DNA of 64,000 bases from NCBI RefSeq assembly GCF_014138045.1, contig NZ_JACGXA010000001.1, positions 3,643,001 through 3,707,000 of the forward strand, given 5' to 3'. The position numbers and the translations under genes are program-made. The notes under the pieces were generated by a model. It had not been told where the DNA came from. It searched no databases and was given only the letters and a program-made list of their open reading frames with translations. Shown piece after piece: positions 44,782 to 53,670 of this stretch; within the stretch, counting starts at the first letter, position 1; each line of letters begins with the position of its first letter. The stretch is from Nocardioides ginsengisegetis (GTDB lineage: Bacteria; Actinomycetota; Actinomycetes; Propionibacteriales; Nocardioidaceae).

Positions 44782-45959
44782 GCGACGTTCTCCAACACCA
44801 CGGCCAGCGCCTGGCCGACGCCGATGCAGATGGCGGCCACGCCCCAGCGGTCCCCGGACTCCTGCAGTCGCGCGGCGAGCGTGCCGAGGATGCGCGCGCC
44901 GGAGGCGCCCAGCGGGTGGCCGATCGCGATGGCGCCGCCCTTGGCGTTGACGATCTCCGGGTCGATCCCCCACGCGTCGACGCACGCCAGCGACTGCACG
45001 GCGAAGGCCTCGTTGAGCTCGACGGCGGACACGTCCGCCCAGGTGATCCCGGCGCGAGCCAGGGCGCGGTCGGCCGCCTCCACCGGGGCAAAGCCGAACA
45101 GCTGCGGCTCCAGCGCCGACACCCCGCGCCCGGCGATCCGGGCCAGCGGCGCGAGCCCGATCCGCGACGACGCGTCCTCCGAGCCGATCACGAGCGCCGA
45201 AGCACCGTCGTTGAGCGGCGAGGCGTTGCCGGCGGTGATCGTGCCGTCAGGCCGGAACGACGGCTTCAGTCCGGCGAGCGTCTCGGGCGTCGTCCCGGGG
45301 CGGATGCTCTCGTCGCGGGCGAGGTCCGCGCCGGGCACGGGCACCACGAGCGCGTCGTAGAACCCCGCCGACCAGGCCTCGTCGGCGAGCCGGTGCGAGC
45401 GGGCGGCGAACGCGTCCTGGCGCTCGCGGGAGATCGAGAACTTCTCCTGCAGCTGCTCGTTGGCCTCACCCAGCGAGACGGTCCACTCGGCGGGCATGCG
45501 CTCGTTGACGAGCCGCCAGCCGAGGGTGGTCGACACGGCCGTCATGTTGCCGGCGGGGTAGGCGCGCGAGGGCTTCGGCAGCACCCAGGGCGCGCGGGTC
45601 ATCGACTCGACGCCGCCAGCGATGACGACGTCGGCGTCGCCGGACTCGATCGTGCGCGAGGCGAGGATCGCGGCGTCCAGCGACGAACCGCAGAGCCGGT
45701 TGACGGTCGTGGCGGGGACGGAGACGGGCAGGCCGGCCAGCAGCACGGCCATCCGGCCGACGTTGCGGTTGTCCTCGCCGGCCCCGTTGGCGTTGCCCCA
45801 CACGACGTCGCCGATCGCGGCGGGGTCGAGGCCGGGCGCCTTGGCGAGCACCCCGGAGAGGGCCACGGCGGCGAGGTCGTCGGGACGTACGTCGGCGAGC
45901 GCGCCGCCGAACCTCCCGAAGGGCGTGCGGGCGGCGGCGTACAGGTAGGACTCGGTCAT
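44778..45959 (-). CDS. pcaF: 3-oxoadipyl-CoA thiolase
   Basis: This 393-residue thiolase splits 3-oxoadipyl-CoA with CoA into succinyl-CoA and acetyl-CoA, the last step of the ortho pathway. The acylated Cys is in NRLCGSSLDA, the His in IGHPLGASGAR and the second Cys in CIGVGQ. ELNEAFAVQ is also conserved. GGVESMTRAPWVLPKPSRAY favours the PcaF subgroup over general thiolases. It overlaps pcaI by 4 bp and follows pcaL by 14 bp. Confidence 0.95.
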   Translation of the reverse strand: MTESYLYAAARTPFGRFGGALADVRPDDLAAVALSGVLAKAPGLDPAAIGDVVWGNANGAGEDNRNVGRMAVLLAGLPVSVPATTVNRLCGSSLDAAILASRTIESGDADVVIAGGVESMTRAPWVLPKPSRAYPAGNMTAVSTTLGWRLVNERMPAEWTVSLGEANEQLQEKFSISRERQDAFAARSHRLADEAWSAGFYDALVVPVPGADLARDESIRPGTTPETLAGLKPSFRPDGTITAGNASPLNDGASALVIGSEDASSRIGLAPLARIAGRGVSALEPQLFGFAPVEAADRALARAGITWADVSAVELNEAFAVQSLACVDAWGIDPEIVNAKGGAIAIGHPLGASGARILGTLAARLQESGDRWGVAAICIGVGQALAVVLENVA

Positions 45960-45973
45960 CAAGCTCTCCGTGG

Positions 45974-47152
45974 TCAGGCGTCGCCGAGCTCGGCCAGCAC
46001 CTGCTGGGCGATCCGGAACGCGGTGTTGGCGTCGGGCACTCCGCAGTAGATGGCGGTCTGCAGGAGCACCTCCTTGATCTCCTCCACGCTCAGCCCGTTG
46101 GTGCGGGCGGCGCGGACGTGCATGGCGAGCTCCTCGTGGTGGCCGCGCGCGACCAGCGCGGTGAGCGTGACGATCGAGCGGGCCCGGCGGTCGAGGCCCG
46201 GACGGGTCCACACCCCGCCCCAGGCGTACTCGGTGATGAACTCCTGGAAGTCGCGCGTGAAGTCGGTCGCGGCGGCGGTCGCCCGGTCGACGTGGGCGTC
46301 GCCGAGCACCTCGCGGCGGACGGCCATCCCCTGCTCGCGGACCTGGCCGACGGTCAGGTCGTCGCGGTCCGGCTCGCCGTGCGCGTGGCCGCGGATCAGC
46401 CGCGCCACGACCTCGGGAGCCTCGGCCGGCGCGAGGTGGGCGACGCCGTCGAGCACCACGAGGCGGCCGTCGGCGACCCCGTCGGCGATCTCGGCGAGCC
46501 CGTCGGTCGGGGTGGCGACGTCCTCGGCGCCGGCCACGGCGAGGACGGGGACCTTGATCTCCCCCAGCCGGTCGCGTACGTCGAACGCCGCGAGGGCACG
46601 GCACACCGCGACGTACCCGTCGTCGCGGGCGTCGGCCAGCGAGTGCAGCAGCGCGGAGCCACGGTCGGGCTCGCGGTCGAGGAAGCCGGGGCCGAACCAG
46701 CGCTGGGCCGACGCGCTCACCACCGCCGGCGTGCCGGAGGTGCCGACGAGCTCGGCGCGCTCGGTCCACGACTCGACCGTGCCGATCCGGGCGCCGGTGC
46801 ACAGCAGGGTGGCCGAGGCGACCCGGTGGGGCGCGTCGAGCAGCAGCTGGAGGCCGACCGCGCCGCCGACGGAGTCGCCGGCGTAGTGGAAGGAGACCGG
46901 CGTGAAGCTCTCGACCATCGCGTCGACGAGGTCGAGCACGTCGGCGGCCAGGCTGGCGATCGTGACCGGGTCCTCGACCGGGGTGCGGTTGCTGCCGTGG
47001 CCGGGCAGGTCCCAGGCCACGACCTGGAAGTCCTGCGCCAGGTGACGGGCCGCGTCGGACCAGAGGGCCGTGGCGGAGGTGCCGAGCGAGGGCCCGAGCA
47101 GCAGCAGCGGCAGGTCGGGACGCCCTCCGAGGCGGACGGCGGTGACGGTCAC
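45974..47152 (-). CDS. pcaL: Fused 3-oxoadipate enol-lactonase / 4-carboxymuconolactone decarboxylase
   Basis: The protein has 392 residues with two enzymes in one chain, as is typical of actinobacterial PcaL. Residues about 1-255 are an alpha/beta hydrolase (PcaD): WDLPGHGSNR, nucleophile in YAGDSVGGAVG, acid Asp in GAEDVATP and His in GVAHLAPAE. Residues about 265-392 are the decarboxylase (PcaC): GMAVRREVLGDAHVDRA, WTRPGLDRRARSIVTLTAL and HVRAARTNGLS. Together they take carboxymuconolactone to 3-oxoadipate. GTG overlaps the pcaB stop. Confidence 0.95.
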   Translation of the reverse strand: MTVTAVRLGGRPDLPLLLLGPSLGTSATALWSDAARHLAQDFQVVAWDLPGHGSNRTPVEDPVTIASLAADVLDLVDAMVESFTPVSFHYAGDSVGGAVGLQLLLDAPHRVASATLLCTGARIGTVESWTERAELVGTSGTPAVVSASAQRWFGPGFLDREPDRGSALLHSLADARDDGYVAVCRALAAFDVRDRLGEIKVPVLAVAGAEDVATPTDGLAEIADGVADGRLVVLDGVAHLAPAEAPEVVARLIRGHAHGEPDRDDLTVGQVREQGMAVRREVLGDAHVDRATAAATDFTRDFQEFITEYAWGGVWTRPGLDRRARSIVTLTALVARGHHEELAMHVRAARTNGLSVEEIKEVLLQTAIYCGVPDANTAFRIAQQVLAELGDA

Positions 47153-48366
47153 GGGAGTTCTCCTTGGTCGTTCCGGTCGTGGGTCCGGTCGAGGGTCGCG
47201 TAGGCGCGGGCCAGCACCGCGTCGACCAGGTCGTCGGTCAGCCCGAGGTAGCTCTCGGCCGGCTCGCGGTCCACGAGCGCGGCCATGGTGCGCTGCTCGG
47301 CCAGCATGTCGGACCGGGCCGCCTTCAAGGTGTCCCACATCCGGTCACCGCGGACCCGCAGCCCCGCGAGGAGGTCCGAGGTCTGCCCTCCGGCCACGGC
47401 GGTACGACGGAGCAGGGTCGCCAGCGTCTCCCACTCGGCGTGCCACGCACCGTCGGCGCGCTCGTCGACCTGCTGGGCGGCGGCGAGGTGCAGCGTGGCG
47501 GCCAGCTGCGGGGTCGTGAGGGCCGCCCGGCGGACCAGCGTCGAGAGCACCGGGTTGGCCTTGTGCGGCATGGTCGACGACCCGCCACCGGTGCCCTCAG
47601 CGAGCTCGCCGATCTCCGGGCGCGCGAGGACCAGGACGTCGCCGGCGATCCGGCCCCAGGCATCGGTGCACCGCACGGCGGCGTCGCCGATCCGGGTCAC
47701 CGCCGTGCGCGTGGTGTGCCAGGGCAGCGACGGGGCGAGCCCGAGGGTGCGGGCGGTCTCGGCCACGCAGGCCCGGGCGGCCTCCGGTCCCCCGAGCTCG
47801 ACCAGGGCTGCGTGCGTGCCGGCGGCTCCCCCGAGCTGGAGGGGGTAGGCGAGCGCGGCGACGTCGTCGTACGCGTCGAGGACGGAGGTCAGCCAGACCG
47901 CGGCCTTGAGCCCGAACGTCGTCGGCACGGCGTGCTGGGTCAGGGTGCGGGCCACCATGGGGGTCGGCCGGTGCTCGTCGACGAGGTAGACGAGGGTCTG
48001 CGCCTGGGCCCGCAGCTGGTCCGTGACACGGCCCAGGGCTCGCCGCGCGGCCAGCACCAGGGCGCTGTCCACGACGTCCTGGCTGGTGAGGCCGCGGTGC
48101 ACCCAGGTGCTCCCGGAGCGGTCGCGCAGCAGCGCGACGAGCGGGATCACCGGGTTGCCGCCGGCCTCCGCGGCCGCGGCGATCGCGGGGAGGTCGTCGG
48201 CGGTGACGAGGCCGCGCAGGTCGGCCTTCGCCGACGGCGGGGCGATGCCCGTCTCGACCAGCGCGGACAACCACGCCTGCTCGACCTCGACCATCGCGGC
48301 CAGCACGGCCACGTCCGACATCAGGTCACCGGCGCGGTCGTCGCCGGGCCACAGGAGCGCGCTCAC
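47149..48366 (-). CDS. pcaB: 3-carboxy-cis,cis-muconate cycloisomerase
   Basis: This 405-residue member of the fumarase/argininosuccinate lyase superfamily forms 4-carboxymuconolactone. The signature GGGSSTMPHKANPVLS contains the catalytic Ser loop. VHRGLTSQDVVDSALVL and QHAVPTTFGLKAA are the other two conserved regions. The GTG start (VSALLWPGDD) is 4 bp beyond the pcaG stop. Length fits the class once the open frame into pcaG is discarded. It sits in the middle of the coupled operon. Confidence 0.94.
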   Translation of the reverse strand: MSALLWPGDDRAGDLMSDVAVLAAMVEVEQAWLSALVETGIAPPSAKADLRGLVTADDLPAIAAAAEAGGNPVIPLVALLRDRSGSTWVHRGLTSQDVVDSALVLAARRALGRVTDQLRAQAQTLVYLVDEHRPTPMVARTLTQHAVPTTFGLKAAVWLTSVLDAYDDVAALAYPLQLGGAAGTHAALVELGGPEAARACVAETARTLGLAPSLPWHTTRTAVTRIGDAAVRCTDAWGRIAGDVLVLARPEIGELAEGTGGGSSTMPHKANPVLSTLVRRAALTTPQLAATLHLAAAQQVDERADGAWHAEWETLATLLRRTAVAGGQTSDLLAGLRVRGDRMWDTLKAARSDMLAEQRTMAALVDREPAESYLGLTDDLVDAVLARAYATLDRTHDRNDQGELP

Positions 48367-48370
48367 GTCC

Positions 48371-48922
48371 TCAGTGTCCCGGATAGGTGAGGAAGACGGT
48401 CTCGCCCTCGCCCTGCAGCCGCACGTCGAACCGGTAGCCCTGCTCGTCGGCCGCGCAGACGAGCGTGGCCCGCCGGTCGGGGTCGACCCCGTCGAGGACC
48501 GGGTCGCTCGCACCGTCCGCCAGCGGCAGGTAGGCGCGCGTGAAGAGCCGGTTGAGCAGCCCGCGGGCGAACACCGTCACCGCGAAGTACGCCGGCCTCC
48601 CCGGCGCCATCGGGCCGGGCGGCAGGGTCGTGAACGTGTAGCCGCCGAGCCGGTCGCTGCTGGACCGGCCGAAGCCGGTGAACGTGTGGCCGTCGCGGCG
48701 GATCGAGCCCTGCGCCTGCACGACCCGGCCCTCGGGATCGGGCTGCCAGATCTCGACGAGCGCGTCGGGGACCGGGTTGCCGGCGCCGTCGTACACCGTG
48801 CCGTGGAGGCGGACCGAGCCGGGCGAGCCCGGCGGGACCAGGTCGCGGTCGCCCGGGTAGGGCAGCGCATAGTGGAAGAACGGGCCGACCGTCTGGCCCG
48901 GCGTGGGGACGAGCGTGCTCAT
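48371..48922 (-). CDS. pcaG: Protocatechuate 3,4-dioxygenase alpha subunit
   Basis: The protein has 183 residues. The non-metal subunit of the ring-opening dioxygenase has TPGQTVGPFFHYALPYPG at the N-terminus, LVEIWQPDPEGRVVQ, and TLPPGPMAPGRPAYFAVTVFARGLLNRLFTRAY. The beta-subunit iron ligands are replaced here, as expected. ATG overlaps the pcaH stop (ATGA), giving coupled synthesis of the two subunits. Confidence 0.95.
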   Translation of the reverse strand: MSTLVPTPGQTVGPFFHYALPYPGDRDLVPPGSPGSVRLHGTVYDGAGNPVPDALVEIWQPDPEGRVVQAQGSIRRDGHTFTGFGRSSSDRLGGYTFTTLPPGPMAPGRPAYFAVTVFARGLLNRLFTRAYLPLADGASDPVLDGVDPDRRATLVCAADEQGYRFDVRLQGEGETVFLTYPGH

Positions 48923-49677
48923 GCGTGGTCCCCCTCGGGCTCCATCAGCGTGCGGTGGCTGCCGGTCAGCACGATGTCCCAGCGGTAGCCGGTCGCCCAC
49001 TCGGGCGTCGTCAGGTCGTGGTCGTAGGTCGCGACGAGCCGGGCGCGGGCGGCCGGGTCGACGATGGCCTGGTAGATCGGGTCGAGCGCGAAGAGCGGGT
49101 CGCCCGGGAAGTACATCTGGGTGACCATCCGCTGGGTGAACTCCGTGCCGAACAGCGAGAAGTGGATGTGCGCCGGCCGCCAGGCGTTGCGGTGGTTGCG
49201 CCACGGGTAGGGCCCCGGCTTGATCGTGGTGAACGCGTAGGTGCCGTCGGCGTCGGTGAGGCAGCGGCCGACGCCGGTGAAGTTCGGGTCCAGCGGGGCC
49301 GGGTGCTGGTCGCGCTTGTGCACGTAGCGCCCGCCGGCGTTGGCCTGCCAGATCTCGACGAGCTGGCCGCGCACCGGCCGTCCCTCGCCGTCGACGACCC
49401 GGCCGGTGACCAGCATCCGCTCGCCGACCGGCTCGCCGCCGTGCTGGATGGTCAGGTCGGCCTCGAGCGGGTCGATGTCGCGCTCGCCGAAGACCGGCGC
49501 CCACAGCTCGATCCCCTCGGGGTCGGCGTGGTGCAGGTCCTTGGTGGGGTGGCGCAGCAGGCTCGAGCGGTAGGGCGGGTAGTCGAGGCGCGGCTGGGGC
49601 TCCTCGATCCCCGCGGCCTCGTGGGCCTTGGCGATCGCGGCGATCTCGTCGCTGATGGCTGTCTGGGTCTCGGTCAT
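48919..49677 (-). CDS. pcaH: Protocatechuate 3,4-dioxygenase beta subunit
   Basis: The protein has 252 residues. It carries the Fe(III) site that cleaves protocatechuate to 3-carboxymuconate using O2. The Tyr ligands are expected in GGRYVHKRDQ and PGPYPWRN, and the His pair in RPAHIHFSLFG. LDYPPYRSSLLRHP at the N-terminus is a family hallmark. ATG overlaps the pobA stop, so hydroxylation and ring cleavage are made from one message. Confidence 0.96.
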   Translation of the reverse strand: MTETQTAISDEIAAIAKAHEAAGIEEPQPRLDYPPYRSSLLRHPTKDLHHADPEGIELWAPVFGERDIDPLEADLTIQHGGEPVGERMLVTGRVVDGEGRPVRGQLVEIWQANAGGRYVHKRDQHPAPLDPNFTGVGRCLTDADGTYAFTTIKPGPYPWRNHRNAWRPAHIHFSLFGTEFTQRMVTQMYFPGDPLFALDPIYQAIVDPAARARLVATYDHDLTTPEWATGYRWDIVLTGSHRTLMEPEGDHA

Positions 49678-50882
49678 CGGGTGCTCCTGGCGGTCGTGGC
49701 GGGCCAGCCGGTGTAGGCCTCGGCGAGGTACGTCGATCCCGCCTCGGACCCGGTGACGAGAGCGAGCTCGCCGAGCTGGCGGCGTACGTCGAAGGGGGTG
49801 GCGTCGGGCAGGGCGTGCAGCATCGTGGTCATCCAGTAGGAGAAGTGCTGGGCCTTCCAGACCCGGGCCAGGGCCCGGGTCGTGTAGTCGTCCAGCGTCG
49901 AGGCGTCGTCCTTGCGGATCGCCCGCTCGAGCTCCTCGGCCAGCACCCGCACGTCGGCGAGCGCGAGGTTGAGGCCCTTGGCGCCGGTCGGCGGCACGGT
50001 GTGCGCGGCGTCGCCGGCGAGCAGCAGGTTGCCGTGCCGCATCGGCTCCTGGACGAAGCTGCGGAAGGGCAGCACGGACTTCGACGTGATCGGCCCCTCC
50101 CGGAGCGTGTAGCCGTTGGCGCCGACGCGGGCACCGAGCGCCTCCCAGATCCGGTCGTCGGACCAGTCGGCGACGTCGGTGGCGGGATCGCACTGGAAGT
50201 ACATCCGCTGCAGGGTGTCGGTGCGCTGGCTGAGCAGCGCGAAGCCGAGCTCGGAGTGGTTGTAGACCAGCTCGGGAGCGCTCGGCGGCGCCTCGACGAG
50301 GATCCCGAACCACGCGAAGGGGTACTCCCGGAAGAACTGGCGGCGGCTGTCCTCGGGGACCGTCCGCCGGCACAGGCTCCGCGAGCCGTCGGCGCCGACG
50401 AGGTAGTCGCAGCGCACCTCCTGGGCCACACCGTCCGCGTCGGTGAACGTGAGGCCCGGCTGCGGTGAGGTGAGGTCGTGGACGGCGACGTCGGTGACGC
50501 CGAACCGTACGTCGCCCCCGTCGCGCTCCCGCGCGTCCGCGAGGTCGATGAAGACGTCGGTCTGGGGGTAGAGCTGCGCGCTCGCCCCGACCAGTCCGCG
50601 GAAGTCGATGCGGTGCCCGGCGCCGCCGAAGGCCAGCTCGATGCCCTCGTGCTCGTAGCCGTCGCGCAGCACCCGGTCGGAGACGCCGGTGTCGACGAGC
50701 AGCCGGACGCTGTCCTGCTCGAGGATGCCCGCGCGGTGGGTCTCCTCGATCTCGCGGCGGCTGCGCAGGTCGACGGCGACCGAGTCGATGCCGGCGAGCG
50801 CGAGCAGGTGGGCCAGCATCAGGCCGGCGGGGCCCGCACCGACGATGCCGACGGTGGTGCGGGTGCGGACGGGGCTGGTCAT
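49674..50882 (-). CDS. pobA: 4-hydroxybenzoate 3-monooxygenase
   Basis: This 402-residue FAD hydroxylase converts 4-hydroxybenzoate to protocatechuate with NAD(P)H and O2. Motifs are GIVGAGPAGLMLAHLL (ADP-binding), DYLVGADGSRS (the DG motif) and LLAGDAAHTVPPTGAKGLNLALADV (FAD ribityl). RAGILEQDSV and YPFAWFGIL are PobA-specific. It is first gene of the pob-pca operon, divergent from the IclR regulator. The 21-bp inverted repeat between them lies 42 bp upstream of its ATG. Confidence 0.95.
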   Translation of the reverse strand: MTSPVRTRTTVGIVGAGPAGLMLAHLLALAGIDSVAVDLRSRREIEETHRAGILEQDSVRLLVDTGVSDRVLRDGYEHEGIELAFGGAGHRIDFRGLVGASAQLYPQTDVFIDLADARERDGGDVRFGVTDVAVHDLTSPQPGLTFTDADGVAQEVRCDYLVGADGSRSLCRRTVPEDSRRQFFREYPFAWFGILVEAPPSAPELVYNHSELGFALLSQRTDTLQRMYFQCDPATDVADWSDDRIWEALGARVGANGYTLREGPITSKSVLPFRSFVQEPMRHGNLLLAGDAAHTVPPTGAKGLNLALADVRVLAEELERAIRKDDASTLDDYTTRALARVWKAQHFSYWMTTMLHALPDATPFDVRRQLGELALVTGSEAGSTYLAEAYTGWPATTARSTR

Positions 50883-50923
50883 GGGGAGAGTCTGCGGCCC
50901 GGGTGGCGGTCGTCACCACGAGT

Positions 50924-50944
50924 CACTTCCGCTGAGCGGAAGTG
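50924..50944. promoter_or_regulatory. Inverted repeat, likely IclR operator for pobA-pca
   Basis: CACTTCCGC (50924-50932) and GCGGAAGTG (50936-50944) are perfect arms around TGA, in the 80-bp gap between pobA and the divergent IclR gene. Size and symmetry suit an IclR dimer pair. It could control both transcription units, as seen in other pca/pob loci. Confidence 0.7.
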
Positions 50945-50962
50945 CGCGGCAGACTGTCACCC

Positions 50963-51736
50963 ATGGCAGGCAACACCGCGCGGCCTGGCGCCAGCGTCAC
51001 CAGCCGCTCCCTGGCCCTGCTCGGCGCCTTCGACGACGAGCACCGGCGGCTCACCCTCACCGAGCTCGCCGCGCGGGCGGACCTGCCGCTCCCGACCGCG
51101 CACCGGCTCGTCGGCGAGCTGGTCGGGTGGGGCGCGCTCTCCCGGACCCGGGACGGTCACTACGTCGTGGGCCGCCGGCTGTGGGACCTCGGCCTGCTCG
51201 CGCCCGTGCAGACCGGCCTGCGCGAGCTGGCCTCGCCCTATCTCCACGACCTGTACGGCGCCACGCTGGCCACGGTGCACCTCGCGGTCCGCGACGGGCT
51301 CGAGGTGCTCTACCTCGACCGGCTGCGCGGCAACACCTCCGTGCCAATCGTCAGCACGGTCGGGTCCCGGCTGCCCCTGCACGCCACGGCGGTCGGCAAG
51401 GTCCTGCTCGCGCACGCCCCGCCGGAGGTGCGGCAGGAGGTCCTGGGCAACCTGACCCGCATCACGGCGTACACGATCACCCAGCCGGGCACCCTCCAGC
51501 GCCAGCTGGCGCGGGTGCTGCGCGACGACCACGCCACGACGGTCGAGGAGATGAGCCCGGGCGCCTGCTCGGTGGCCGTCCCGATCCGCAGCGGCACCCG
51601 CGTCGTGGCCGCCCTCGGCATGGTCGTGCCCTCGCTGAAGAACGACCGGCCGCGGCTGGTCGCCGCCCTCCAGGTCGCGGCGCGCGGGATCGGCCGGCGG
51701 CTGCCCGCGGAGACGAGTGAGCCTCAGAGTCGGTAG
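50963..51736 (+). CDS. IclR-family regulator of the pca/pob operon
   Basis: The protein has 257 residues from MAGNTARPGA; an in-frame GTG at 50942 would start inside the inverted repeat and is less likely. The N-terminal winged helix (about 8-68) has LTLTELAARADLPLPTAHRLVGELV. The C-terminal IclR effector domain contains SRLPLHATAVGKVLLAH and a SVAVPIRSGTRVVAALGM ligand-pocket region. Divergent placement next to a pca operon suggests a PcaR/PobR-type control protein; effector and sign of regulation are not known. Confidence 0.88.
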   Translation: MAGNTARPGASVTSRSLALLGAFDDEHRRLTLTELAARADLPLPTAHRLVGELVGWGALSRTRDGHYVVGRRLWDLGLLAPVQTGLRELASPYLHDLYGATLATVHLAVRDGLEVLYLDRLRGNTSVPIVSTVGSRLPLHATAVGKVLLAHAPPEVRQEVLGNLTRITAYTITQPGTLQRQLARVLRDDHATTVEEMSPGACSVAVPIRSGTRVVAALGMVVPSLKNDRPRLVAALQVAARGIGRRLPAETSEPQSR

Positions 51737-52809
51737 AGGCGCTCGGCGTTCTCGTGGCCGATGAGGTGCAGGACGCGCAGCGCGTCGTCGGCCGACCACT
51801 CGTCCTCGCCGACCCAGGCGCCGAGCACCTGCGCCATCGCGCGCCGCCAGCGCAGGGCACCGAGCAGGTGCAGCTCGGCCGGCCCCCAGGCGTCAGAGGA
51901 GTAGAGCTGCTTGGTGAACGGCGCGAGCTCCAGCGACTCGGCCACCACCTGACGGGCCTGGCTGCCGACCTGGGCCAGCCCCGCCCCGACGTCGACGTGG
52001 ACGTGGACGAAGACCCGGGCCAGGTAGCCCGCCTCCCGGTGGAACGGGTAGCCGTGGAGCAGCACGACCGGCACCCCGCTCGCCTCGGTGGCCCGCAGCC
52101 AGCCGCTCAGCAGCAGCGGGTTGGCGTACGGCAGGTCCAGGTCGGCGTCGCCGTGCCCGCACTGCACCTGCACGGGCAGGCCGAGGTCGATCGCGCACCA
52201 CAGCAGGTGCCGCTCGAGCACCGGGTCGGTCACCTGCTCCTCCCCGGCCTGAAGCATGCGGTCCGCCGCCTGCCGCACCGCATCCTCGCTCGGCCGCCCG
52301 GGGTCGAGGTCGAAGCCGGCCCGGTGGGCCAGCGCGCCGACGGTCGCCTTCGCGTCTCGGGTCGCGGCGTGCAGCGCGGCGGGGAAGGCCGTGACGAACG
52401 CGACCGGGTCGTCGGTGCGACGCAGGAGGTACGCCGCGAGGCTCTCCAGCCGCACGACCTCGTGGACCGCGGCGCCGGACGCCGCGGCGTGCTCCGCGGG
52501 CGCGAGCACCGAGCCCACGTCGTACCCGGTGTCGAGGAGGTACGTCGACACCGCGGCCGCCCCGAGCAGCCGGCGGTTGACCTCGGGCTCGCCCAAGGTG
52601 CTGCGGGCGGACCAGTACTCCTCGGCCGTCGCGTGTTCGTCGAGTCCCAGGGCCGGAGCACACCACCGCCGGACCGAGAAGCCGAGCTGCGAGTCGAGCG
52701 GGCTGCCGCCGAGCATCGCCTCGAAGGCGGAGCGGCGCTTGGGGGCGGCGCGCAGCGCGCCGTGGGCATGGTGGTCGACGAGGCGCACCGCGTCGGTCGC
52801 CACCTCCAT
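51724..52809 (-). CDS. Amidohydrolase-2 family protein
   Basis: The protein has 361 residues from ATG at 52809 behind GGGGAGG; the longer frame has no homology. The metal motif LVDHHAHGAL (HxH) at the N-terminus, a His in QVQCGHGDADLDL, HGYPFHREAGYLA with VHVHVDVGAGL, and YSSDAWGP (Asp) match the amidohydrolase-2/FluG-N-terminal type. Members decarboxylate or hydrolyse ring or amide compounds. The neighbouring aromatic operon invites a link, but it reads on its own and overlaps the IclR 3' end by 13 bp. Confidence 0.82.
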   Translation of the reverse strand: MEVATDAVRLVDHHAHGALRAAPKRRSAFEAMLGGSPLDSQLGFSVRRWCAPALGLDEHATAEEYWSARSTLGEPEVNRRLLGAAAVSTYLLDTGYDVGSVLAPAEHAAASGAAVHEVVRLESLAAYLLRRTDDPVAFVTAFPAALHAATRDAKATVGALAHRAGFDLDPGRPSEDAVRQAADRMLQAGEEQVTDPVLERHLLWCAIDLGLPVQVQCGHGDADLDLPYANPLLLSGWLRATEASGVPVVLLHGYPFHREAGYLARVFVHVHVDVGAGLAQVGSQARQVVAESLELAPFTKQLYSSDAWGPAELHLLGALRWRRAMAQVLGAWVGEDEWSADDALRVLHLIGHENAERLYRL

Positions 52810-53003
52810 GCAGCCTCCCCAGACCCGGGCGTCGGGCGAGCACCGAGCACCGCCACACGGAGGATCGCGGCTCCGCGGGGCGGGAACGGCGTGGTCGGGC
52901 CGCCGGTCCCCACAGTTGGGGATTGAACCCGGCCCCGGGACCGCTTCCATGGGACGAGAGCCACCTGGCGCACCCGGTGCCGCGGCTCGGGAGGCACCCA
53001 CGG

Positions 53004-53648
53004 ATGTCCGCGTCGCCGCTGCTCCGGTTCAGCCCGGTCGACCTGGTGCGGGTCCAGGTCGGCTACCGGACGCGGCCGGGGAGCCCGGCGGACCTGCAGT
53101 TCCTGCTCGACCTGCCCGTGCCCGAGACCGACCCACACGGCGGCCGCCTCCTCGACGAACAGGGCCTCCTCGCCGGTCTCGAGCCGGTCCTCTTCCTCGA
53201 CGCCGACGCGCCCCGGCACTACTCGCTGCACGAGCACCGCTGGCACACGAGCTGGGGCGCGAGCCCCGGCGTGCTGGAGATCGGCGTCCTCGTCACCACC
53301 GGGACCGGCGCGGCCGCGATCGAGCAGGTCGCCACCGACGTGGTCATCCGCGCCTTCCACGGCCTCCTCGCCGCCACCGGCTCGCCCGACTCCGCCCCCA
53401 TCCCCCGCGACGCGGCCATCCTGCGGGCCCGCCGGGGCGCCGCGACCGCCTTCGGGCTCGACGCCGACTCGCTCTCACTCAGCGCCGAGCAGCACGACCA
53501 CGGCCGGAACGCCTGGTCGGTCGCGCTCCGCACGCTCCCGGGAGCCGAGGTCGACGTCGTGGTCGGCCTCGTCGACGGGTACGCCGGCTCCCTCCGCCTC
53601 CGCCACGTCGGCCACCTCGAGGTGCACGACTCGGTCGGCGCAGAGTGA
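53004..53648 (+). CDS. Protein of unknown function
   Basis: The protein has 214 residues from ATG at 53004, 9 nt after GGGAGG; the open frame continues upstream to 52923 without a better site. There is no signal peptide or TM segment. It is evenly charged, with His-rich stretches (HYSLHEHRWHTSWG, EQHDHGRN) that might bind metal, but no recognised motif. Coding-type third-position GC supports it as a gene. It is convergent with the DUF5994-like gene. Confidence 0.6.
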   Translation: MSASPLLRFSPVDLVRVQVGYRTRPGSPADLQFLLDLPVPETDPHGGRLLDEQGLLAGLEPVLFLDADAPRHYSLHEHRWHTSWGASPGVLEIGVLVTTGTGAAAIEQVATDVVIRAFHGLLAATGSPDSAPIPRDAAILRARRGAATAFGLDADSLSLSAEQHDHGRNAWSVALRTLPGAEVDVVVGLVDGYAGSLRLRHVGHLEVHDSVGAE

Positions 53649-53670
53649 TCGCCGTCGAGCGGGACCGGGC

